From: an uncultured Blautia sp.
GTDB lineage: Bacteria > Bacillota > Clostridia > Lachnospirales > Lachnospiraceae
DNA length: 5,330 nucleotides
Assembly (NCBI GenBank): GCA_946538475.1
Contig: CAMNGN010000136.1
Coordinates: 1-5,330 of the forward strand
Direction of reading: 5' to 3'
Shown: piece after piece, positions 1 through 5,330 of the stretch
Position numbering within the stretch: the first letter of the stretch is position 1
Layout: each line of letters opens with the position of its first letter
The notes under the pieces: model-generated
What the model was told of the DNA's origin: nothing
The model's database searches: none
What the model saw: only the letters and a program-made list of their open reading frames with translations
Translations under genes and position numbers: made by a program

Positions 1-14
1 CGGCCAAATACTCA

Positions 15-44
15 TTGAAATATGCTTATATATAGTGATATTAT
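15..44 (+). promoter_or_regulatory. Putative sigma-A promoter of the DUF2079 gene
   Basis: TTGAAA at 15-20 resembles a -35 box (consensus TTGACA). TATTAT at 39-44 resembles a -10 box and is preceded by TG at 36-37, giving an extended -10 (TGn). The spacer is 18 bases. Transcription would begin near 51, leaving a leader of about 50 bases before the TTG start. The region is very AT-rich, so chance matches are easy; the extended -10 and its position are what favour this reading. Confidence 0.5.
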
Positions 45-84
45 GTAAAGCGTAATCTGCCTATATGCCAATATTTAAAATATA

Positions 85-92
85 AAAGGTGA
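85..92 (+). promoter_or_regulatory. Ribosome binding site deciding a TTG start
   Basis: AAAGGTGA lies 7 bases before the TTG at 100 and matches the anti-Shine-Dalgarno pairing pattern apart from one base. It matters because the gene has no ATG in a suitable place: an in-frame TAA at 76-78 blocks any start further upstream, and the first internal ATG would remove the first membrane segment and the acidic loop. Confidence 0.75.
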
Positions 93-99
93 CATTGAT

Positions 100-2442
100 T
101 TGAGCCCACGAAAACCTGAACTTAAAAAACAAACCTCACATGCCGTTGCCCCGATTTTTCTTATCTGGGTGCTGGGCATTATTCTGATCTGCGGACTTCT
201 GTATTTTGGGCCCGCGTATGCTTTTATTCCTCAGCGGGATGCTGACGAAGAGAGCCTGCAGCTTGAAGCCGGAAGCGAGAAAGAAACATCTGTTGCATCG
301 AGAAAAGAGAGCGAAAAATCGAAAAAAAGCGATTCGGATGCGGATAGCGCAGATGAAAATGACGATGATAAAGATGCCAATAGTGCAGATGTCGATGATG
401 AAGATAATGCAGCCGAAGACGAGAAAGATAAGCCGAGGGCGAGCGCTCTTCAGATCTTCCTTATCTGCTTAAGCATGACCGGTATGCTGGCTTTGGCCCT
501 GTTCCTTTGGGGTGAACTTTCAATAAAAACAGCTGCCTATGTGGTCGCTTTTTATGTGATCGCGGCGCTTCCCATGCTCCGCGGCCCGGTATTTGCCTTC
601 GCAATTATGCTCGACCATGCTGCGTGGATGTTCTGGGTATTTTGGATGTCGCGGTTCCGCAGGCAGATTTCTACTGTTACCCCGTACGAGTATGTCGAGA
701 TCGCGCTCAATGCGTTTTTGATCGTTTCGGGCTTTTGTCTGCTGTACTATTTTGGCGGCGTAGAAAACCTGGATTTTGTCACGTATATCCGCCCGGGCAT
801 CTACGTTGCCGGGCTTCTTGCGATAGCGCATATACTGTTTTTGATCCGGCTTTTCAGGGGAAACGCGAACGCTTCATCACGGCTTTTGATGGCAGGAGCC
901 TTTTTCTTCTGCTTTGCCTGTATACTGAACAGGCAGGATGTCTATTTTGCGGCGGGTCTTACCCTGATCCTGGCGTTTCTTTTCTATTATCTTGTGACGG
1001 ATAACCCCGATATGCTTGATTTTATGGAAAGAATGGGCAGCGGACGGGCGGCGCTGCGCGGATACAGGGCCCGTTTTATCGCTGTTTTGATCCTTGCGCT
1101 CTTGGCATCAGGCTATTTTGCCGCGGTTTCGATCGCCAGATATCGCACGTTTAATGCACCAAACTTCGACCTGGGCATCTTTGCCCAGATGTACGAGTAC
1201 ATGGCAAGGACCGGAATGCCGCTCACGACCACCGAAAGAGGCTACCTTTTATCGCATATGTACGTGCATTTTTCGCCGATTTTCTACCTGTTTCTGCCAC
1301 TATATATGCTGTTCAGAAACGTGGAATTTCTGCTGATCTTGCAGGCTGTGATGGTCTTTGCGGGGGTTGTCCCGCTGTTCCTGATCTGCAGACATTACAG
1401 GCTTTCACCGGTCGTCACCTTCCTGATTTCATGCATTTATCTGGTGTTTCCGGCCATCGGACAGCCACTGTTTTACGACTTTCACGAGAACAAATTCATC
1501 CCGTTTTTTGTGCTTTGGTTCATCTATTTCTATTTGGAAAAGAAGGAATGGAGAGCACTGTTATTCCTGATCCTCAGTCTGATGATCAAAGAAGATACGG
1601 CTATTTTTCTGATCGTATTTGCCATTTATCGGATCATCGGAAAGAAGGATTACAAGCGCGGAGGTGTGCTTTTGGGTATCACCGGATTGTACTTTGCAGG
1701 CGTGCTTATGTTCATCAGCGCACATGGTATGGGCCTGGTGGAAGGACACTATTCGATGTACTATCTGAAGGGTGAATCGGGAGTTTTTGCACTGGCAAAG
1801 AACATCATTCTGGAGCCGGGAAGGTTCCTGCATCAGGTGTTTGCACAGGAAAACCTGGGGTATATTTTCTGCACACTGGGGGTCCTCTTGTTTGTCCCGC
1901 TGCTGTGCAAGGATAAACGCAGGCTGATCCTTCTTCTTCCTTATGTGGCCTTTGCGCTGATGACTTCGTATCCTTTCCAGCACGATGTGGGCTTCCAGTA
2001 CACCTACGGGCCTGCTGTGCTGATGCTGTTTTTGTTCATCCTGAATCTCGGCGGGCTCGAGAGGCGGATGCAGTATGTGGTGTGTTTGACGGCTGTCTGC
2101 GCCGGGCTTCTGATGTCGTATGCTTATCGCGGGGCGGATTCTTACCGATTTTTTGAGAAGCTGCGCGATAACGGAGAGGTTTACGCGGAGCAGCAGGAAT
2201 TTCTGGACAGCATCCCGGCCGACGCGTCAGTGACGGCGGACAGTATGATCACCCCGCACCTTTCGCGCCTGGCGGAGCTGTATGAGTTTGACCCCGATGA
2301 GAAGGAGCCGGAGGAGACGGACTACTTTATTCTCTATAAGGATGCAAAGAACCGCAGGTTCAGGTGGCGTGCGAGGATGATGGGGTATGAGCAGATAGAA
2401 AAGGAAGCCGGGGATTTTGTTGTGTATATGAAAGCGGATTAA
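100..2442 (+). CDS. DUF2079 family polytopic membrane protein with acidic loop
   Basis: This encodes a 780-residue integral membrane protein. The C-terminal half, from about residue 345, matches the DUF2079 pattern as I know it: FDLGIF (356-361) in the first loop, SHMYVHFSP (385-393), YDFHENKF (459-466), IKEDTA (496-501), YPFQHD (624-629), and a soluble C-terminal part with IPADASVTAD and PHLSRL (705-724). DUF2079 is related to GT-C glycosyltransferases, which use lipid-linked sugar donors at the outer membrane face; D357 in the first loop is a candidate catalytic acid, but the activity of this family is not established. Some 17-19 hydrophobic segments are visible by eye. Residues 1-10 are basic, so the N-terminus is probably inside and the acidic stretch at about 47-111, after the first segment (16-43), outside. 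Residues 115-310 add extra membrane segments before the DUF2079 part. The start is TTG with a good ribosome binding site. No terminator is evident after the TAA. The family call is confident; the function is not. Confidence 0.85.
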   Translation: MSPRKPELKKQTSHAVAPIFLIWVLGIILICGLLYFGPAYAFIPQRDADEESLQLEAGSEKETSVASRKESEKSKKSDSDADSADENDDDKDANSADVDDEDNAAEDEKDKPRASALQIFLICLSMTGMLALALFLWGELSIKTAAYVVAFYVIAALPMLRGPVFAFAIMLDHAAWMFWVFWMSRFRRQISTVTPYEYVEIALNAFLIVSGFCLLYYFGGVENLDFVTYIRPGIYVAGLLAIAHILFLIRLFRGNANASSRLLMAGAFFFCFACILNRQDVYFAAGLTLILAFLFYYLVTDNPDMLDFMERMGSGRAALRGYRARFIAVLILALLASGYFAAVSIARYRTFNAPNFDLGIFAQMYEYMARTGMPLTTTERGYLLSHMYVHFSPIFYLFLPLYMLFRNVEFLLILQAVMVFAGVVPLFLICRHYRLSPVVTFLISCIYLVFPAIGQPLFYDFHENKFIPFFVLWFIYFYLEKKEWRALLFLILSLMIKEDTAIFLIVFAIYRIIGKKDYKRGGVLLGITGLYFAGVLMFISAHGMGLVEGHYSMYYLKGESGVFALAKNIILEPGRFLHQVFAQENLGYIFCTLGVLLFVPLLCKDKRRLILLLPYVAFALMTSYPFQHDVGFQYTYGPAVLMLFLFILNLGGLERRMQYVVCLTAVCAGLLMSYAYRGADSYRFFEKLRDNGEVYAEQQEFLDSIPADASVTADSMITPHLSRLAELYEFDPDEKEPEETDYFILYKDAKNRRFRWRARMMGYEQIEKEAGDFVVYMKAD
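340..411 (+). repeat. In-frame acidic 12-residue tandem repeat (degenerate)
   Basis: Two consecutive 36-base units encode ADSADENDDDKD (residues 81-92) and ANSADVDDEDNA (93-104). They share A-x-S-A-D at the start and then run of Asp, Asn and Glu. The units are diverged at the DNA level (for example gatagcgcagat against aatagtgcagat), so this is an old or selected repeat rather than recent slippage. It lies inside a wider charged stretch from about residue 47 to 111, predicted to face outside the cell. Confidence 0.6.
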
Positions 2443-2475
2443 CCGGACAAAAGGAAAACCCGGATTACATAATTA

Positions 2476-2505
2476 TTGTAACAGATTTATATAATGTGCT
2501 ATACT
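2476..2505 (+). promoter_or_regulatory. Putative promoter of the secreted SH3 protein gene
   Basis: TTGTAA at 2476-2481 and TATACT at 2500-2505 are separated by 18 bases, with TG at 2497-2498 forming an extended -10. A second option overlaps it: TTACAT at 2465-2470 with a perfect TATAAT at 2490-2495, but its 19-base spacer is less favourable. Either would start transcription around 2502-2512, giving a leader of about 85-95 bases. This supports separate transcription of the downstream gene. Confidence 0.6.
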
Positions 2506-2583
2506 CATGAAATAAGCAGCACGTTGTTTTTTCAAAAGGCAGCAAGGCGGAGCGCACAGGCCCGCTTAACTGATAACATTATG

Positions 2584-2590
2584 AGGGGGA
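2584..2590 (+). promoter_or_regulatory. Strong ribosome binding site
   Basis: AGGGGGA lies 6 bases before the ATG at 2597. It fixes the start, and the protein from this ATG opens directly with a well-formed signal peptide. Confidence 0.8.
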
Positions 2591-2596
2591 TATATT

Positions 2597-4585
2597 ATGA
2601 GAAAGAAGAGCTTCAGATTGACAGCTGCGTCGATCATCCTTTCCGCAGCTATGATCGCAGGTACCGTTCCTGCGTACGAGGGAGACCTTGCTATGGAAGA
2701 TGTCCCGACCACCGAGCAGGTATTTGTGGCGGAAGAGACGCCGCAGGAGCCGGCACCGGAGGGAGAAGCACCCGCACCTGCTAATGATGCATGGGTGGTA
2801 AACAATCAGGCGATCACGCCGCAGATCAATGACACGGATCAGGTTCGCTTTGACAAAGCAGTGAGCGGCCTTTATGGTGAAAAATACCAGCCGATCGCAG
2901 TTCTTGCTTCACAGCTCGTGGCAGGAAACAATTACGCTTATCTGTGCCGCACACCGCTCACAGAGGCATATGCGCCGGTCTGGAAGATCATCGTGGTATA
3001 CGAGGATCTTGACGGAAATTCCAAGCTTACATCGATCAGAGATTTGGCTATTGACGACCTGAAAACAGTGGCCGAGAGCCCTGCCGAGGACGCTTCAGGT
3101 GCGTGGGAGATTGCAGGAGCTAAAGAGGAGGCTGCAGAAGATACAGATACAGAAACGGATGCTGATACCGCTGCAGATGCAGCAACAGGAGCAGATGCAG
3201 CAGAAGCTGCAGCTCCCATTTCCCTCGAAGGCGTCTCCGACACCGTCCTCAGCGCCATCACCACCGAGAACGCAAGCATGACTCCGATCGCGTTCCTCGG
3301 CAAAAAAGGGAGCAACATCATCGACTACATGATCCTCTGCCACGGAAAAGCCGACGAATCCGCCAAGAAGGAAAGCCTCTGCTTTGTACAGGTACATGAG
3401 GAAAGCGCAAGCACCAAGGTCGAAAACACAAGCATCCTTAACATGGAATGGTACTTCTCGGACGGCCCGCGTACAGTAATCTCTCCCGATGGCGTCCTTA
3501 CCATCAGAATGGCCGGCCTCCTTTGGAAAATGATCGAAGATCCGGACGGCAGATTTGTCTACACCGACGGCGGCAATGCAGTATCCATCCGCCACGTGGC
3601 AAACGGCGAGAGCATCCCGAAGGTGCAGATCGCTTCGGACAACTACCCGGAAATCTATCAGGTTTATTATTCGACTAAAAATGAAGTCTTCATCGTAACC
3701 GGATACGTCAAGTACGTAGATGCCAATACAACTGTCCGCGAAACCATCGAGAGCGTAAAGCTGCTCCGTGAAGACAGCAAACACGCTGTACAGGCTGAGC
3801 CTGCACATGAGTTTGAGGTTCGCGATGCAAGCGGAACCATGTATATAAGCGCGGCAGAAGCAAGTGTGTACGCAGACTACAATACTTCTTCGGATGTCGT
3901 AGTGGTACTTCGCAAAGACGATCAGGTACAGGTGACCGGTGTCGTGTTCTGCGATGGAAAAGATTACGGCTGGACCAGGGTGGTCTATGATGGCCGCGAA
4001 GGCTACATTTACACATCCATGCTGACCGGAAACGCTCCGGCTCCCGTAGATCCGAGAGGACAGAAGACAGGCGCCGAGATAGTCATTTATCCCGAAAAGA
4101 CAGCTGCAGGCTTCACCATCTATGAATATACAAACGGTATGTGGTATGACGATGCCGCAAGATCCTTTGTTACCGGCGGCGGACTGGAGCAGGGTTACAT
4201 CTGGTATGACGAGAATGCGGCAAGCTATTATGTGTTCCCGTATCCGGATGGCCTCAGAAGCACAGGAAGACTTGTGGAGACAGTTACAGATGACGGTACG
4301 CCCGTTTCCCTGTCAGAGTTTAACGATGGCATTTGGAGAGATTTCCGCTATGTGCCCTTCAATTATACAGGAAATAACACCTGGATCGGTGAGGACGGAA
4401 CGACGACCTATGGAGACGAGCCGCCGGCAGCAGAGGAAGAAATCAATGTAGTACCGGTGGGCGGTGACGTTGTGAGCGAAGATCCCGACGATTACGCTGA
4501 CGGTGTGTATCCGGGCGAAGAAGGCTATACAGACGACGGATACGAGGATTACGGCGGTGATACCGACGCTGATGAGCTGGAGTGA
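2597..4585 (+). CDS. Secreted multidomain protein with SH3 domain and tandem cystatin-like repeats
   Basis: This encodes a 662-residue exported protein. Residues 1-26 form a signal peptide: basic RKKSFR, a hydrophobic core, and likely cleavage after VPA (24-26). There is no lipobox cysteine and no LPXTG or C-terminal membrane anchor, so it is probably released or held non-covalently at the wall. A Pro/Glu/Ala linker (45-64) leads to domain 1 (about 80-157), which contains QLVAGNNYAYLC (106-117), resembling the cystatin QxVxG hairpin. An acidic Ala/Asp/Thr linker (176-206) separates it from domain 2 (about 212-282), which repeats the pattern PIAxL...Y..LC (230-248). Residues 283-395 form a further domain, unassigned; VFIVTGYV and ETIESVKLL vaguely recall PsbP/DUF1795-type lipoproteins. 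Residues 411-477 are a bacterial SH3 domain, with VYADYNTSSDVV, then GWTRVVYDGREGYIYTSML. Residues 494-600 are rich in Trp and Tyr (NGMWYDD, IWYDENA, DGIWRDF), and 605-662 is an acidic Tyr/Gly/Asp tail. SH3 domains of this kind usually bind cell wall or adhesin-like ligands. The ligand and the function are unknown. Confidence 0.85.
   Translation: MRKKSFRLTAASIILSAAMIAGTVPAYEGDLAMEDVPTTEQVFVAEETPQEPAPEGEAPAPANDAWVVNNQAITPQINDTDQVRFDKAVSGLYGEKYQPIAVLASQLVAGNNYAYLCRTPLTEAYAPVWKIIVVYEDLDGNSKLTSIRDLAIDDLKTVAESPAEDASGAWEIAGAKEEAAEDTDTETDADTAADAATGADAAEAAAPISLEGVSDTVLSAITTENASMTPIAFLGKKGSNIIDYMILCHGKADESAKKESLCFVQVHEESASTKVENTSILNMEWYFSDGPRTVISPDGVLTIRMAGLLWKMIEDPDGRFVYTDGGNAVSIRHVANGESIPKVQIASDNYPEIYQVYYSTKNEVFIVTGYVKYVDANTTVRETIESVKLLREDSKHAVQAEPAHEFEVRDASGTMYISAAEASVYADYNTSSDVVVVLRKDDQVQVTGVVFCDGKDYGWTRVVYDGREGYIYTSMLTGNAPAPVDPRGQKTGAEIVIYPEKTAAGFTIYEYTNGMWYDDAARSFVTGGGLEQGYIWYDENAASYYVFPYPDGLRSTGRLVETVTDDGTPVSLSEFNDGIWRDFRYVPFNYTGNNTWIGEDGTTTYGDEPPAAEEEINVVPVGGDVVSEDPDDYADGVYPGEEGYTDDGYEDYGGDTDADELE
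2891..2947 (+). other. Core of cystatin-like repeat 1 (QLVAG motif)
   Basis: This codes for residues 99-117, opening PIAVL and closing NNYAYLC, with QLVAG (106-110) in the middle. Cystatins carry QVVAG followed by a Tyr- or Phe-rich strand at the same place. The resemblance is seen by eye only. A cystatin-like fold does not imply protease inhibition, since many bacterial proteins with this fold have other roles. Confidence 0.45.
3173..3208 (+). repeat. 18-base in-frame direct repeat in the acidic linker
   Basis: GCAGATGCAGCA occurs exactly at 3173-3184 and again at 3191-3202, a period of 18 bases or six codons. It encodes ADAATG followed by ADAAEA (residues 193-204). The identical DNA suggests recent slippage or duplication, so linker length may vary between strains without breaking the frame. 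Confidence 0.7.
3284..3340 (+). other. Core of cystatin-like repeat 2 (degenerate motif)
   Basis: This codes for residues 230-248, opening PIAFL and closing DYMILC. It aligns without gaps to residues 99-117: P, I, A, L, Y, L and C fall at the same seven positions out of 19. The QLVAG segment of repeat 1 is replaced by KGSNI here, so if the motif has a binding role, only repeat 1 would keep it. Confidence 0.5.
3827..4027 (+). other. Bacterial SH3 (SH3b-like) domain
   Basis: Residues 411-477 of the secreted protein show the typical order: a strand leading to a V/L-Y-x-D/G-x-x-T-S-S-x-V-V segment, a KDDQVQVTG turn, then a Gly-Trp-x-x-V strand and a G-R-E-G-Y-I close. This is the best-supported domain of the protein. 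It normally acts outside the cell, often on peptidoglycan. Confidence 0.8.
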
Positions 4586-4623
4586 TGTGAATATTTTACG
4601 TTTTCAAGCATGACTTTACAGAT

Positions 4624-4674
4624 GAGCAGGACATGCTGCTGCGTGAGCGACAGACATAGTCCTGCTCTTTAAAT
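4624..4674 (+). terminator. Long hairpin, probable intrinsic terminator with weak T-tract
   Basis: GAGCAGGAC at 4624-4632 pairs perfectly with GTCCTGCTC at 4659-4667. The 26 bases between them fold further: ATG 4633-4635 with CAT 4655-4657, CTG 4636-4638 with CAG 4651-4653, and TGC 4640-4642 with GCG 4647-4649, closed by the tetraloop GTGA (GNRA type) at 4643-4646. Single A bulges at 4654 and 4658 and one C/A mismatch are the only breaks. It begins 38 bases after the stop codon of the secreted protein and is followed by TTTAAAT, a poor T-run for an intrinsic terminator. It may instead be a partial terminator or a structured RNA element controlling the next gene. Confidence 0.6.
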
Positions 4675-4686
4675 GGGAATATTACC

Positions 4687-4693
4687 GAAGGAG
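4687..4693 (+). promoter_or_regulatory. Ribosome binding site deciding a GTG start
   Basis: GAAGGAG ends 6 bases before the GTG at 4700, an almost ideal match and spacing. It supports GTG rather than the ATG at 4715 as the start of the next gene. Confidence 0.8.
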
Positions 4694-4699
4694 TTTGCC

Positions 4700-5330
4700 G
4701 TGAAGAAATATGCTATGCCCATACTCATGCCGGCAGTCTTTGAGACAATAGCGGTCACGCTGTGGCTGACCAAAGGCAATATCTTTTATCTTTTCAACTT
4801 TAGCTACATCGGATGCTCGATCGCACTGGGCATGTTCCTGTTTATCAAAAACAACAAATATGCCCGACGCGTCGTCCAGCTTCTTGTCGGACTGTATATG
4901 CTGATCTACCTGGGGCTGATCTGCGGTGAAAACATGCAGATCGAGGGCTTCTGGTACTATCTGTTCACAGGCGTGTTCGAAGCTGCAACGATCCATTATG
5001 CAGTGGCAAAGATCTTCGGCCCGTTGATCTTCGGACGCGGGTGGTGCGGATATGCCTGCTGGACGGCAATGGTGCTGGATTTCCTTCCTTATAAAATACC
5101 AAAACAGCCCAGGAAAAAGCTCGAATGGATTCGTTACATCACATTTGCGGCATCGCTCATCTTTGTATCCGCACTGTTCCTTGCACACGTCGGGAATATC
5201 GAGAAGATCATGTTTTGGGCGTTCATCATCGGCAACGCGCTGTATTATGCCGTGGGGATCATCCTCGCGTTTGCATTTAAAGACAACCGCGCGTTCTGCA
5301 AATACATCTGCCCCATAACCGTGTTTCTGA
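4700..5330 (+). CDS. NapH-type membrane 4Fe-4S binding protein, 5' part only
   Basis: An open frame of 210 codons runs from GTG to the window end with no stop, so the gene is cut off at its 3' end. The product has about six hydrophobic segments (roughly 6-23, 33-49, 57-75, 86-110, 145-164, 170-193). Two cysteine signatures stand out: GRGWCGYACWTAMVLDFLP at about 112-130 (C116 and C120) and CKYICP at 200-205 (C200 and C204). These are typical of the polyferredoxin-like membrane proteins related to NapH, NosR and CcoG, which pass electrons through the membrane to or from iron-sulfur clusters. In family members a cytoplasmic pair of CxxCxxCxxxCP clusters usually follows, which here would lie beyond the edge. 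The redox partner is not identifiable. It begins 114 bases after the previous gene, beyond a hairpin, and no convincing promoter is visible in that gap. Confidence 0.8.
   Translation, partial: MKKYAMPILMPAVFETIAVTLWLTKGNIFYLFNFSYIGCSIALGMFLFIKNNKYARRVVQLLVGLYMLIYLGLICGENMQIEGFWYYLFTGVFEAATIHYAVAKIFGPLIFGRGWCGYACWTAMVLDFLPYKIPKQPRKKLEWIRYITFAASLIFVSALFLAHVGNIEKIMFWAFIIGNALYYAVGIILAFAFKDNRAFCKYICPITVFL

Noticed and set aside
2443..2470. Possible terminator after the DUF2079 gene built on two CCGG sites
   Set aside because: Only four self-complementary bases pair, and no T-run follows.
2544..2567. Small hairpin AAG(G)CGG / CCGCTT in the leader of the secreted protein gene
   Set aside because: Six pairs with a bulge and an 11-base loop is weak and matches no riboswitch or leader family that I recognise.
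2494..2784. Plus-strand open frame of 96 codons overlapping the start of the secreted protein gene
   Set aside because: Its start falls within the promoter -10 region, there is no ribosome binding site, and the signal-peptide frame is clearly the real one.
3095..3808. Minus-strand open frame of 237 codons inside the secreted protein gene
   Set aside because: It is antisense to a well-supported gene, and its Cys-rich part is simply the reverse of the repetitive Ala/Asp/Thr linker.
4615..4660. TTTACA and CATAGT as a promoter for the iron-sulfur gene
   Set aside because: The spacing is far too long (about 34 bases) and the second box lies inside the hairpin stem; no better pair was found.
4682..5188. 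Minus-strand open frame of 168 codons opposite the iron-sulfur gene
   Set aside because: The plus strand encodes clear CxxxC and CxxxCP family motifs over the same stretch with a strong ribosome binding site, so the minus frame is a shadow.
1..5330. Defence system, mobile element, CRISPR array or RNA gene
   Set aside because: I saw no transposase, nuclease, toxin, integrase, regular repeat-spacer pattern, tRNA cloverleaf or rRNA-like sequence; all substantial coding is explained by the three genes.

Overview
The window reads as ordinary chromosome from a Gram-positive Firmicute, most likely a gut or rumen Clostridia member of the Lachnospiraceae type. The reasons are strong AGGAGG-type ribosome binding sites, use of TTG and GTG starts, promoters of the -35/extended -10 type, a secreted SH3-domain protein with an acidic tail, and a membrane ferredoxin-like protein of a kind common in anaerobic Clostridia. 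The lineage is an inference from style; there is no rRNA or marker gene to confirm it. GC looks near 50% in the genes and much lower in the gaps.

Layout: three genes, all on the + strand. Bases 1-99 are an AT-rich leader with a promoter-like element. Bases 100-2442 encode a 780-residue polytopic membrane protein with a C-terminal DUF2079 region (GT-C-like fold family) and an unusual highly acidic loop near the N-terminus. The gap at 2443-2596 holds a good promoter and a strong ribosome binding site. Bases 2597-4585 encode a 662-residue secreted protein with a signal peptide, two tandem domains that resemble each other (the first with a cystatin-like QLVAG motif), a third unassigned domain, a bacterial SH3 domain, an aromatic-rich segment and an acidic tail. 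The gap at 4586-4699 holds a 44-nt hairpin that is probably a terminator with a weak T-tract. From 4700 to the window end is the 5' part of a NapH-type membrane 4Fe-4S protein, starting at GTG and running off the edge.

The genes probably do not form one tight operon: the gaps are 154 and 114 bases, gene 2 has its own promoter, and a hairpin separates genes 2 and 3. The first two products share a cell-surface theme (a predicted GT-C-like membrane protein and a secreted SH3 protein, both with acidic low-complexity segments), but a functional link is only a guess. I found no tRNA, rRNA, CRISPR array, insertion sequence, phage gene or defence system. The most interesting item is the domain duplication in the secreted protein.
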